Below, piece by piece: positions 17,103-26,690 of a stretch of DNA of 64,000 nt. Origin of the DNA: UBA1941 sp046329555 (GTDB taxonomy: Bacteria; Bacteroidota; Bacteroidia; Chitinophagales; LD1); NCBI GenBank assembly GCA_046329555.1, contig JAXLUK010000002.1, forward strand, positions 434,001 through 498,000. The letters are read 5' to 3'. The notes below the pieces were generated by a model that did not search any database, was not told the origin of the DNA, and saw nothing but the letters and a program-made list of their open reading frames with translations. The translations under genes were made by a program, and so were the position numbers. The stretch's first letter is position 1; each line of letters begins with the position of its first letter.

Positions 17103-19706
17103 ATGAAAGGAAAATTCTCCGCATTAGTATTCACTTTACTAACCTTCTGGGTACAAGCACAAAACGCTACGCTTCAGGGTCGCATTACGGATGAGAAAAA
17201 CGAAGGCCTGATTCAGGCGGCCGTTGTGATTGACGCGTCCAAGGCTGGAATGTCAACCATTTCCGATTTTGATGGCAACTATGAGTTGTCTATTCCGGCA
17301 GGCACGTATACGGTCACCTTTCGTTATGTAGGAAAAGAAGAACAGAAAGTACAGATTACTGTTGCTGCCGGCGAGAAGGTAACGAAGAATATCACCCTTA
17401 CAGAACGCCAGAAAATGATGGATCAGGTGGTTGTTACCGGAAGCAAGTACGCCAAAAAACTAAGTGAAGAAACCGTATCGCTGGAAGTAATGAAGGGCAA
17501 TGTGTTGCAGAATCAGAACGTAACGGATGTATCAAACGGGGTGCAAAAAATACCTGGTGTCACTATTGCCGATGGTCAGGCGAATATCCGCGGTGGTTCC
17601 GGCTGGTCGTATGGTGCTGGCTCCCGTGTTGCTGTTCTATATGATGATTTGCCGATTACAACTGCTGATGCCGATGATGCCAAATGGAGCATTGTTCCGG
17701 TTGAACAAATTGAACAATTGGAAGTATTGAAAGGTGCATCTTCCGTTATTTATGGTACTGGTGCCTTAAATGGTGTTATTAATGCCCGTTCTACCGACCC
17801 TACAGATAAGCCATGGACCCGACTACAAACGTATGGTGGATTCTATGAAGGTCCTACTAAAACCAGAACGATGAAATGGTGGAATGGTCGTCCACAATAT
17901 TTTCTTGGCGCCAACTTCGGTGACCGCCGTCGTGTAGGCCAATTCGATATTACAACTGGCATTGCCTATACCAACGATCGCACATGGCAAGCTGATTACA
18001 ACACTTTCGCCACAGCATCGAACCCCGGAAACACCAATGACACCAGCGCCAACAAGCTGGTTTCAGCGGGTAATCAGGATTTACGGGTGAACTTTAAAGT
18101 GAAGTATCGCTTTAAAGGGCTGCTAGATGGTTTGAATGTTGGTGTTGGTGCGATTGCCTACTGGAGTTGGGGAAAAACCTTCTTCTTATGGGATAATATT
18201 GGCCCTAAAGGCTATATCGCGCTGGCAAATACAGTAACTACTTATGAAAACAGCCGATATATCGTTGATCCATTCATTACCTATTACAAAAACAACAACA
18301 AAATAGATTTGCGCTACCGGTGGCTGGGCTCGTCGAATGTGAACAATACGGGACAAGGTTCATTGGCTGATCGTCACATCATCAATGCAACATTCCAACG
18401 TCCTTTTGATGTAAATGAGAAAGTGAAAATCAATTTCATTGCTGGTGTTGGTGGTCGTATCGACAAAGTTCGTCCACCAACAAATCCGCTTGACACAACC
18501 TCGGATGCCCGCCGTCAGCGCATTAAAGATTCGCTTGGATATTACCCTATACCTTATTTGTATGGCGACCGCGCGCACAATGCTTATAACGCCTCTGTTT
18601 TTGCTCAGGTAGACATGAAATTCTTTAATCGTTTAAACGTTGTTGCCGGAGCCCGTTATGAGTATTTTGATGTAGATGGAAGAAATAGTTTGAACGATTT
18701 AAAATATCCGTTGTTCCGCTTTGGCGTGAACTACCAAGCGGCAAAAGCTACTTATATCCGTGGTTCATTCGGACAAGGCTTCCGCTATCCATCTATTGCG
18801 GAATTGTATGTGACTACCAGTCTGGGCTCCATTTCCATTTTCCCGAATACCAAATTAAAGCCGGAGAAAGGATACAGTGCTGAGTTAGGTATCAAGCAAG
18901 GTTATCAGTTTGGAAAAACAGCCGTTGTGCGTGGGTATGCTGATTTAGCCGGTTTCTGGAACCAATATCAGAATATGATGGAGTTCATGTTCGGCCAGTT
19001 TAATCCGGCAAGTCCGCTTCCGGGATTCTCTTCTCAAAACGTAGGCAGTACGCGTATTCTGGGTGTAGATTTTGCATTAGCTAATCAGATTTCTTACAAA
19101 GATTTTGAGTTTAACTTCCTGGTTGGATACACCTTCATCAATGCCGTAAGTTTAAATTGGAACGACAAGTTAACGTTGTTTGATACTAAGGGCGATACGC
19201 TGAAACCTTATTACTGGCCTTTCGGCGGTGTAGGCACGCAAACCACAAATAACGCCAATGCGCCTAAGGATTTAGACACCTTGAAGTATTTCACTTATGG
19301 CATGACTTCTTCTTCCAAAGAGAATACCTTGAAATACCGCCCAAAACATCAGGTAAAAATCATCCTCTCTATGAGCTATAAGAAGTTTGATCTGAATCTG
19401 GATTATCAATTTATCAGTTACCAACGCAACATTGACTATGCCTTCGTAAGTCCGTTCTTCACGCAGTTAGTTCCTTTAGCTTTAGGCATCAACTCTTTCA
19501 CTGGATTGAAAACATACCGCGACGGACAGGAAGCAAAAGGTATTACAGGTGATCATATTCTGAATATCAGCGTAGGTTACAAGCCGGTAGATAAATTGAA
19601 GTTGGCGTTTATCTGCAAGAACGTTACCAATGCAGAATGGATGCCGCGGCCGGGACGTTTTGAAGCACCGCGCAATTACACTTTACAAGTTACTTATACC
19701 TTCTAA
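17103..19706 (+). CDS. TonB-dependent receptor with carboxypeptidase-like N-terminal domain
   Basis: 867 residues. Signal peptide (about 1-19), then a CarboxypepD_reg-like beta-sandwich (about 22-102: LQGRITDEKNEGLIQAAVV ... TVTFRYVG). A TonB-box-like QVVVTGSK leads into a plug domain (about 115-230, with IRGGSGWSYG and LEVLKGASSVIYGTGALNG), then a 22-strand barrel ending in the aromatic strand NYTLQVTYTF. It imports a ligand across the outer membrane using TonB energy. No SusD partner is adjacent, so it is not a classic glycan locus; an iron or cofactor ligand is possible but unproven. Confidence 0.92.
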   Translation: MKGKFSALVFTLLTFWVQAQNATLQGRITDEKNEGLIQAAVVIDASKAGMSTISDFDGNYELSIPAGTYTVTFRYVGKEEQKVQITVAAGEKVTKNITLTERQKMMDQVVVTGSKYAKKLSEETVSLEVMKGNVLQNQNVTDVSNGVQKIPGVTIADGQANIRGGSGWSYGAGSRVAVLYDDLPITTADADDAKWSIVPVEQIEQLEVLKGASSVIYGTGALNGVINARSTDPTDKPWTRLQTYGGFYEGPTKTRTMKWWNGRPQYFLGANFGDRRRVGQFDITTGIAYTNDRTWQADYNTFATASNPGNTNDTSANKLVSAGNQDLRVNFKVKYRFKGLLDGLNVGVGAIAYWSWGKTFFLWDNIGPKGYIALANTVTTYENSRYIVDPFITYYKNNNKIDLRYRWLGSSNVNNTGQGSLADRHIINATFQRPFDVNEKVKINFIAGVGGRIDKVRPPTNPLDTTSDARRQRIKDSLGYYPIPYLYGDRAHNAYNASVFAQVDMKFFNRLNVVAGARYEYFDVDGRNSLNDLKYPLFRFGVNYQAAKATYIRGSFGQGFRYPSIAELYVTTSLGSISIFPNTKLKPEKGYSAELGIKQGYQFGKTAVVRGYADLAGFWNQYQNMMEFMFGQFNPASPLPGFSSQNVGSTRILGVDFALANQISYKDFEFNFLVGYTFINAVSLNWNDKLTLFDTKGDTLKPYYWPFGGVGTQTTNNANAPKDLDTLKYFTYGMTSSSKENTLKYRPKHQVKIILSMSYKKFDLNLDYQFISYQRNIDYAFVSPFFTQLVPLALGINSFTGLKTYRDGQEAKGITGDHILNISVGYKPVDKLKLAFICKNVTNAEWMPRPGRFEAPRNYTLQVTYTF

Positions 19707-19722
19707 AAAGTATCAGTCAAAT

Positions 19723-19760
19723 AAAAGGCCGGATGAAATTCATCCGGCCTTTTATTTTTT
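19723..19760. terminator. Bidirectional terminator between TonB receptor and histidine kinase genes
   Basis: A near-perfect palindrome of about 15 pairs: AAAAGGCCGGATGAA, one central base, then its complement. It is followed on the plus strand by ATTTTTT. It serves the plus-strand receptor gene (stop 19706) and also overlaps the stop codon (19752-19754) of the convergent kinase gene. Confidence 0.85.
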
Positions 19761-21530
19761 AAGGAATTGTAATTTGAAGATGCTGCCCTGCGGTTCATTG
19801 CCTTCCACCCAAATAGCACCGCCTAGTTTTTCCATTATTCGTTTCACTGTAGAAAGTCCGATGCCTGTTCCTTCTGCGCCAGATGCATTTTCTACTCTTG
19901 AAAAAAGTTCAAACACCCTCAATCGTTCCTGTTCCGGAATTCCAACGCCGTTATCGGCCACCGCAATGATCACCTTAGCGCCTTCGTCGTAAACGCGCAA
20001 TGAAACTGATGGCGTGTCGCTGTTATTATACTTCAGCGCATTACTTATGAGATTCTGAAACACCTGCATCAACTGAATATCATTACCGGGCACAACAGGC
20101 AGCATAGGTATTTCTAATCGCGCCGATTTCTTATCAATTAATCCTGAAAGATTCATTTTCACTTGTTGCAGCACGGCGTTTAAATCAACAGGTCGACGGG
20201 CGCCTTCGCCTTTTGCGGCTTGCAAAATTCCAGAAATCATATCATCCATTCGCTTTGAGCCATCTACCGCAAAATGAAGAAACTGCTTTTCGTCATCGGT
20301 AAGTTTATGACTCAGTCGCGCCTCCAGAATTTGCATATAGGTTGAAATCATGCGCAAGGGTTCGCGTAAATCATGGGATGTGGTGTGCGCATATGAGGTA
20401 AGATCAGCATTCGATCGCTCCAAGGCTTTGGTATGCCCTTCCATTTGCTGATTCAATTGCGCAAGTGCTCTGGCCTGAAATGCCCACTCCTGCTGCTTCT
20501 CTTTTTCTTGCTGGAAGAAGTTTTTTAGAATCTCTTCCGTAACTACGGGATCAGCACCCGGCCTGCCGATACGCTGCGCATACTCCCAAGCATGTTGATA
20601 ATCGCCCTTTTCGCCATAGAGCGTAAACAGCACTTGATTGAGATGTGATTCACTGTACACCTGATGGTGCTTTTGAGCTAGTTCAAGAAATGCTTTAAAA
20701 TACGCATCACCATTTTGCTGATCTTTCATCCGGTAATAGACTCGCGCAAGCACTTCATAAGAAAACAGCAGCCTCACTTCGTTGCCTATCTGCTGACGAA
20801 TGTGCAAGGCACGCTCATAACGGGATAAAGCACGTTGGTTCTCACCTGCTGCGAGATGAATATCGCCGGCATAGATATTGGCAATGGCAACACGTTCATC
20901 CTGCGCTTCAGGTTCATCAGCAATAGGCGTCAATAAAATCAGCGCCCGGTCAAAGTCTTTTATGTGGTAGTAAAAACTGGCAATCGCCAATTCGCAATAC
21001 CGAATCATCCGAGTGAAACCCGCAATGCGACTATGTTTCTCAGCTATCAGTAAATAATCATAACCAAACCGAAACATACCAATATGGTTATATAGAATAC
21101 AGATGTTGTAGTTCAGAATGGCATACACTTCGTGTAAGGCGGTATCTGCATTCGCCAATATCTCATCTGTGACCAACGTTAATCCCTGAAGGTAATATTG
21201 TTGCGCGCCGGTAAAATTGTTCAATGCCTGTGCCGTAGTAGCTAGTAATGAATAAATGCGCAGTTGCACCACTAAAGGTGTTTCATGGCGAATATATGAT
21301 TCGGCCAGCAGCGCATATTCACGCGCCTGCCATGTATTAAACAGAATTTTATCGGTGGCGTTAGCCAAATGCAAATAAGCTGCCGGTAAATGATGCTGAT
21401 GCGCAGGCTGGTTCATCAATTGCAGCACTTCCAGCGCGCGTGCCGGCGCGCTGGCATCACGCTTTTCAATGAGCGCTTCTAGTTCTGAAAATATGGTATC
21501 AATTTGTTCCACCTTATTGCATGAAAACAC
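19752..21530 (-). CDS. TPR-containing sensor histidine kinase (cytoplasmic)
   Basis: 592 residues from a GTG start that shares a base with the preceding stop (TAGTG). About 330 residues of tetratricopeptide-like helices come first, e.g. ANIYAGDIHLAAGENQRALS and RVYYRMKDQQNGDAYFKAF. A coiled coil (about 335-375) follows, then HisKA with SHDLREPLR and an ATPase domain with NLISNALKYN, DNGVGIP and GTGIGLSTVKRI. No membrane segment or signal peptide is seen, so it probably senses through the TPR domain. No response regulator is nearby. Confidence 0.88.
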   Translation of the reverse strand: MFSCNKVEQIDTIFSELEALIEKRDASAPARALEVLQLMNQPAHQHHLPAAYLHLANATDKILFNTWQAREYALLAESYIRHETPLVVQLRIYSLLATTAQALNNFTGAQQYYLQGLTLVTDEILANADTALHEVYAILNYNICILYNHIGMFRFGYDYLLIAEKHSRIAGFTRMIRYCELAIASFYYHIKDFDRALILLTPIADEPEAQDERVAIANIYAGDIHLAAGENQRALSRYERALHIRQQIGNEVRLLFSYEVLARVYYRMKDQQNGDAYFKAFLELAQKHHQVYSESHLNQVLFTLYGEKGDYQHAWEYAQRIGRPGADPVVTEEILKNFFQQEKEKQQEWAFQARALAQLNQQMEGHTKALERSNADLTSYAHTTSHDLREPLRMISTYMQILEARLSHKLTDDEKQFLHFAVDGSKRMDDMISGILQAAKGEGARRPVDLNAVLQQVKMNLSGLIDKKSARLEIPMLPVVPGNDIQLMQVFQNLISNALKYNNSDTPSVSLRVYDEGAKVIIAVADNGVGIPEQERLRVFELFSRVENASGAEGTGIGLSTVKRIMEKLGGAIWVEGNEPQGSIFKLQFLKK

Positions 21531-22936
21531 TACAAAGAAAATTCCTGATGTCGTTCCGGAATAAACACCGGATTAAAACCTTTTCTTTCCAATCGCATCC
21601 TGAAACTATGCTGCACTTCATATTCTCCATGAACCAGAAACAACTGCTTAACAACGGCTGGATCTTGCATACTCAAGAACTGACACAAGTCATCGTAGTC
21701 ACCATGAGCGCTTAAAGTGCGCATCATTTCAATATGCGCCGCTACCTGAAAACGCTCGCCAAAAATGGTCACATCGCGGTAGCCCCGCATCAGCTTTCCT
21801 CCTAAAGAATTCGGCTCGCAATAACCCACCATCAAGATGGTGTTACGTCCATCTTCGATATTATTTTTGATATGGTGTTTTACCCTGCCGGCATCTGCCA
21901 TGCCCGAAGCGGAGATGATCACACAAGGCTCTTTGCGCGCGTTCAGTGCTTTAGATTCTTCTGCGCGTGAGATGTAGTGTAATCTTTTAAATCCGAAAGG
22001 ATCAGGATCGCGTTTGCGGAATTCCTGAAACTTCTTGTTCAAATCGTCCATGTGTTCCTTCATCAATTGCGTTGCTTCTACTGATAAAGGAGAATCCACA
22101 AAAACATCAATATCCGGAAGGTGTTTATCTATTTCTAAACGATTCAAGGCATAGACAATTTCTTGCGTACGACCGACACTGAAAGATGGGATGATCAACT
22201 TTCCTTTCTTTTTCAAACAAGTATCTACAATAACATCCAACAACTTTTTATCAGTCAATTCAGTGGCATCGTGCAAACTGGTCCCATAAGTGGATTCCAA
22301 TAAAATGATATTGGCCTGCCGGAAAGGTTGAGGCGAAAAGAGTAACTCATCATGGTATCTGCCCACATCGCCGCTAAAAGTGATTTTTGTGGTTTTACCG
22401 TTTTCGGCGATATCTAAATGAATTGCTGCTGCGCCCAGAATATGACCTACATCTGTAAAATGAAAATCTACACCAGGTTCTAAATTTACCAACTGTCCAT
22501 AAGGGACTGTTTCAAAAAACTGAAAACAATATTCCGTTTCTGCAATGGTATACAACGCTTCTACAGGCGGCTCGCCTCTTTTGAGGCGCTTTTTGTTATG
22601 GTAAAGCGTATCAGATTCATGGATATGCGCTGAATCCATCAAAAGTATCTGAGCTAAATCAAACGTAGCAGGGGTACAATAGATTTTTCCTTTAAAACCA
22701 TCAGCCACTAATTTTGGAATCAGGCCGCAATGATCAATGTGCGCATGCGACAGCAATAAGTAATTTACGTTGACCGGAGTAAAACCCCATTCGCGGTTTT
22801 GGGCATCTGCTTCCCTCGGGTTACCTTGGAACATACCACAGTCCAATAAAATTTGCGTGCCGTTTCTTAACGTAATCAAGTGTTTACTACCGGTAACGGT
22901 TTGCGCCGCTCCGTGAAAAGCAATTTTCATATTACC
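21530..22936 (-). CDS. Beta-CASP metallo-beta-lactamase nuclease (RNA-processing type)
   Basis: 468 residues from ATG 22936 (22930 also possible); the frame runs open to 23002 but the extra residues are not family-like. The zinc-binding HAHIDH lies at about 65-70, further metal ligands are in DVGHILGAA and SGDVGR, and the beta-CASP domain follows. The C-terminal AHGDYDDL and LVHGE belong to the RNA-specificity domain. Homologues are exonucleases or endonucleases acting on RNA (CPSF-73-like, YSH1-like). Its stop overlaps the kinase start, implying co-transcription. Confidence 0.88.
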   Translation of the reverse strand, partial: GNMKIAFHGAAQTVTGSKHLITLRNGTQILLDCGMFQGNPREADAQNREWGFTPVNVNYLLLSHAHIDHCGLIPKLVADGFKGKIYCTPATFDLAQILLMDSAHIHESDTLYHNKKRLKRGEPPVEALYTIAETEYCFQFFETVPYGQLVNLEPGVDFHFTDVGHILGAAAIHLDIAENGKTTKITFSGDVGRYHDELLFSPQPFRQANIILLESTYGTSLHDATELTDKKLLDVIVDTCLKKKGKLIIPSFSVGRTQEIVYALNRLEIDKHLPDIDVFVDSPLSVEATQLMKEHMDDLNKKFQEFRKRDPDPFGFKRLHYISRAEESKALNARKEPCVIISASGMADAGRVKHHIKNNIEDGRNTILMVGYCEPNSLGGKLMRGYRDVTIFGERFQVAAHIEMMRTLSAHGDYDDLCQFLSMQDPAVVKQLFLVHGEYEVQHSFRMRLERKGFNPVFIPERHQEFSL

Positions 22937-23003
22937 CATTTTCAGCAGGGAAGTTAAGAAGAAACTAATTGCAGAAATCACAAATGCATTTGGTGGATGC
23001 AAC

Positions 23004-23033
23004 TTGTTAGTTACTTTAATCTACTTAGATTTA
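23004..23033 (+). promoter_or_regulatory. Bacteroidota-type promoter for the large T9SS protein
   Basis: TTG (23004-23006), exactly 19 bases, then TAGATTTA (23026-23033), one base off the TAnnTTTG consensus. The ATG at 23050 follows 16 bases later, across an A-rich leader. Confidence 0.55.
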
Positions 23034-23049
23034 ACCAAAATCCACCAAT

Positions 23050-26000
23050 ATGAAACGTTTACAATACGTCATCTTTGCCCTGTGTCTATTCGCTTTCCCT
23101 ACTTTATCGGCTCAGACGGGTCAATGCCCAGCAGCGGATTTCAACTATCAGGTTTCGCCGCAAAACTTGCTAACCGGAAACATCATCAATGTTGGTGGTG
23201 CCGGGAGCGGGCATTACTCTTATCACTGGGTTACACAGAGCTCCGGCTGGGGAAGTGGTAGTTCCACTTTCACCGTTCAATTAACAACTGTTCCTCAGTA
23301 TATTTGCGTTTACTTGTTTGATTCAATCTTGCCTAATTGCTATGATACCTCCTGTAAGACGATCTATCCTACTCCCACCAATTGTCCTATCGCCCCAACC
23401 TTTACCTATTTGTTGGGAACAAACGGTGCGGTAACATTTCACGAAAATATTAGCGGATCAAATGGCCCTGTTGAAAGTACGTGGATTGTTGATGGCTCAT
23501 CTGTCTCTTCTACACATTTTCCTTTCGACACAACCTTCCGCTTTACGAATGGACTTCACCAAGTTTGCTTGCAAGCAGTTGACTCTGTGAATTGTCAAAG
23601 CACCACCTGCCAAACCATTTCTATCAATAATGGCGGTTGCGCCTTGCACGCCAACTATACCTATACAGGCCCTTCCAATGGCGTTGTGGTAGCCACTGCC
23701 ACCCAGACCGGCGCTTCGTTTTGGGTTCGTTATGGTTGGAAACTGGACGGCGTTTTTCAGGGTACTTCCACTACCAGCCCGGCGCACACCTTTAATCTAT
23801 CTGCTGGCGTACATAATGTTTGTCTATATGCATATGATTCATTGGGTTGTGTAGATTCGATTTGCCGCAGCATTACCGTTCCAACAACCAGTTGCTCGCT
23901 TCACGCGAACTACACCTACACTGGACCCTCGAATGGCGTGGTAGTGGCAACAGCCACCCAAACCGGCGCATCGTTTTGGGTTCATTACGGTTGGAAATTG
24001 GACGGGGTGTTTCAGGGCGCCTCTACTTCGAGTGCGGTGCATACCTTTAATTTGGCACCAGGGGTGCATAACATCTGCTTGTTTGCCTACGACTCGCTAG
24101 GCTGTGTTGATTCGATTTGCCGTAGCATTACAGCGACTCCAACTTGCCAGTTAAACCTCAACTTCTCTACAATCAATCAGGCGAATGGAATGGTATTGGC
24201 TACGGCTTCACAAACCGGCGCTATAGGTCCTGTTCTTTATCAATGGTATGCCGATGGGGTGAGCGCATCTACCCTCTCCGCCCAAAACAATTCGTTATCG
24301 AAAGGGTTCACTAATGGCACACATTACATCTGCCTTTATGCATACGATTCTTTACAGTGTTTCGATTCCATCTGTAAAAGTGTTACGATAACCAATTGCA
24401 ATATTACGCCTCAGATTGTAGATTCTATTACTGGCATAACGCATCATTTATACGCCTTCGCGGGCGTGAGCGGAGGGCTAACCTACCATTGGAGCAATGG
24501 TGCAACAACTAACAACATCACCACCACTTCCTCTGGAACCTATTGTGTTACCGTTTCCGCAAACAGCGGATGTATTGCAACGGCGTGTAAAACGGTTAAC
24601 AGCTGCAACCTTCAGGTTACCATTACTGATAGCTTATCGTCAGCTTTCCATCAGTTAAAGGCCGTGGTTAATGTAGGTGGAGCCTATACCTATGCCTGGT
24701 CGAATGGTATTACCACCGCTACAAATCAGGTGACTGCACCGGGCACTTATTGTGTTACAGTAACCAATAGCCAAAGCGGCTGCAGCGCCAGCGCCTGCCA
24801 GGTCATCACGCCAACATCTTGTACGGCTGCTTTTACCCGTTTTCCATTTTGTGATTCGGTGCAGTTTTTTGCGATGGGCAGCGGGTTACAATATTCCTGG
24901 AGTTTTGGGGATGGAACCAGCAGTAACATCAGTAACCCTAGTCATACCTATCATCAATCTGGCACCTTCGTGGTGAAGCTGCGCGTTTTCGGTGTAGGAT
25001 GTATCGATAGTTCATCGCAAACATTGCAGGTAACAACCTGCCCGAAATCAGACACTATTTGCGGAACTGTTTTCCTAGATAACAATGGAAATGGCATTCA
25101 AGACACTAATGAATCCGGCATTGGACAGGCTGCGGTTTATATCAATAGTACGGTAGTGTATACTGACGCATCAGGGCACTATTCGCTACCTGTAACCGCC
25201 GGCACCTATCACATTTACCATCTCACCGGAGCTCAGCAAACCCATTCTATTCCGGCCGGACAGCTATATTATGATTCTGTGATAGTAAGTGGTGGCGGCT
25301 GGCACTGTGGCTACAATTATGGTGTACAGAACAACTCAGCTATCATTTCAGGTATTGTTTATTACGACAATAACAATAACAATGTTTATGATGCCGGTGA
25401 TGCATATGCGCCCTACAAATCCGTTCAAATAGGGAACTACTATTGTTATACGAATTCCAATGGGTTTTATAGTATCATGCTTGCGCCTGGTTCTTACACC
25501 GTATCTGTTCCATTAACCAATCCTTTTTCTGGTTACACCGTCAATCCTGCTTCAATTTCCGTTGTGCTCACAGCCGGACAAAACGCTACCAACAATAATT
25601 TCGCCTTGCATCCACCTGTTGGAGGTGCGTGCAATGCCGCTGTGAGTTTAGTTCCTCATACTACGGTAACTCCGGGAAGACCGGCGTGGTACAATATCTA
25701 CGTCAATAATTATGGCAATAGCGTTGTTAGCGGCACTATACTTTTTGCTTATGACCCAGTGTTGCATTTCAACTACATTTCGCCTGCAGGTGGAACAAAT
25801 GATGCTGTTAATCATACCTATTCGATTAACTATTCGAATTTAGCGCCGGGGCATTACCTCTCTTACTTTATCAGCCTACGCGCCGACTCCACTTTCCAGG
25901 CGGGTTACCAGGCATTTGGCATGGCAAGTATCACCGCCAATTGCAATGAATCATCGCTAACCGATAATATTGATACGGTGCATCAAACCGCTACGGCCTC

Positions 26001-26688
26001 ATGGGATCCAAACAACAAATTGGTGACACCAGAAGGCAAAGGCGCGCAAGGCTATATTGCCACTAATCAGGAATTGCAATACCAAATCAACTTCCAGAAC
26101 ACCGGTTCTGCGCCTGCAGTGAACGTGGTTATTCACGACCAACTACCGACCACGCTTGATTTAAATACCTTACGCGTATTAGGCGCCAGTCACCCTTACG
26201 CCTTGCAGTTAAATGGCAATTTGTTTCTGGCGCGCTTTTCTGACATCATGCTTCCTGATAGCACTTCCGATGAAGTAAATAGCCACGGATGGATTAGCTT
26301 CAAGATAAAACCGGTTGCTGGCCTGCAGCCGGGTACTGAGATTCTTAACGGAGCGAGTATCTTTTTCGACTACAACGAAGGTGTGGTGACGAACGTAGCG
26401 CGTAATACCATTGAGTTTCCCGCAGGAATTGAATCCCTATCAGAAAACGTGAACATTGTATTGCAACCAAATCCGTTCCATTCCTTTACCACCTTGAAAA
26501 TTACAGGGGCAAACGATGGCGTGTTTAATCTTGTAGTTACCGACCTTTGCGGCCGGGTGGTACAACAACAAAGTAGCAGTGCGCCGTTGCTGGTGATTGA
26601 CCGCAACGATATTGCTACCGGTACCTACCTCTATTCGCTTACGCAATCAGGCCGTGTTATTGCCAAGGGAAAATTGATGGCCGAATAA
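23050..26688 (+). CDS. Large secreted T9SS protein with tandem repeats, SdrD-like and DUF7619-type domains
   Basis: 1212 residues with a signal peptide (about 1-21). Residues about 195-450 are tandem 85-residue Cys-containing repeats. A PKD-like segment follows (YSWSFGDGTSSNISNPSHTY, about 615-635). Next come SdrD-B-like domains (GTVFLDNNGNGIQDTNESG and a later GIVYYDNNNNNVYDAGD), a conserved C-terminal module starting WDPNNKLVTPEGKGAQGYI, and a Por sorting domain (about 1135-1212, LQPNPFHSFTTLKITG). It is presumably a filamentous cell-surface adhesin exported by T9SS. It has its own promoter. Confidence 0.85.
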   Translation: MKRLQYVIFALCLFAFPTLSAQTGQCPAADFNYQVSPQNLLTGNIINVGGAGSGHYSYHWVTQSSGWGSGSSTFTVQLTTVPQYICVYLFDSILPNCYDTSCKTIYPTPTNCPIAPTFTYLLGTNGAVTFHENISGSNGPVESTWIVDGSSVSSTHFPFDTTFRFTNGLHQVCLQAVDSVNCQSTTCQTISINNGGCALHANYTYTGPSNGVVVATATQTGASFWVRYGWKLDGVFQGTSTTSPAHTFNLSAGVHNVCLYAYDSLGCVDSICRSITVPTTSCSLHANYTYTGPSNGVVVATATQTGASFWVHYGWKLDGVFQGASTSSAVHTFNLAPGVHNICLFAYDSLGCVDSICRSITATPTCQLNLNFSTINQANGMVLATASQTGAIGPVLYQWYADGVSASTLSAQNNSLSKGFTNGTHYICLYAYDSLQCFDSICKSVTITNCNITPQIVDSITGITHHLYAFAGVSGGLTYHWSNGATTNNITTTSSGTYCVTVSANSGCIATACKTVNSCNLQVTITDSLSSAFHQLKAVVNVGGAYTYAWSNGITTATNQVTAPGTYCVTVTNSQSGCSASACQVITPTSCTAAFTRFPFCDSVQFFAMGSGLQYSWSFGDGTSSNISNPSHTYHQSGTFVVKLRVFGVGCIDSSSQTLQVTTCPKSDTICGTVFLDNNGNGIQDTNESGIGQAAVYINSTVVYTDASGHYSLPVTAGTYHIYHLTGAQQTHSIPAGQLYYDSVIVSGGGWHCGYNYGVQNNSAIISGIVYYDNNNNNVYDAGDAYAPYKSVQIGNYYCYTNSNGFYSIMLAPGSYTVSVPLTNPFSGYTVNPASISVVLTAGQNATNNNFALHPPVGGACNAAVSLVPHTTVTPGRPAWYNIYVNNYGNSVVSGTILFAYDPVLHFNYISPAGGTNDAVNHTYSINYSNLAPGHYLSYFISLRADSTFQAGYQAFGMASITANCNESSLTDNIDTVHQTATASWDPNNKLVTPEGKGAQGYIATNQELQYQINFQNTGSAPAVNVVIHDQLPTTLDLNTLRVLGASHPYALQLNGNLFLARFSDIMLPDSTSDEVNSHGWISFKIKPVAGLQPGTEILNGASIFFDYNEGVVTNVARNTIEFPAGIESLSENVNIVLQPNPFHSFTTLKITGANDGVFNLVVTDLCGRVVQQQSSSAPLLVIDRNDIATGTYLYSLTQSGRVIAKGKLMAE
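23638..24390 (+). repeat. Tandem 85-codon repeats inside the T9SS protein
   Basis: Units start at the Cys codons 23638, 23893 and 24145 (spacing 255 and 252 bases). The first two encode nearly identical protein, while a large share of codons differ silently: 13 of the 20 codons encoding ANYTYTGPSNGVVVATATQT differ, all synonymously. The third unit is diverged in protein sequence but keeps the ending YDSLxCxDSIC. Confidence 0.85.
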
Positions 26689-26690
26689 TT

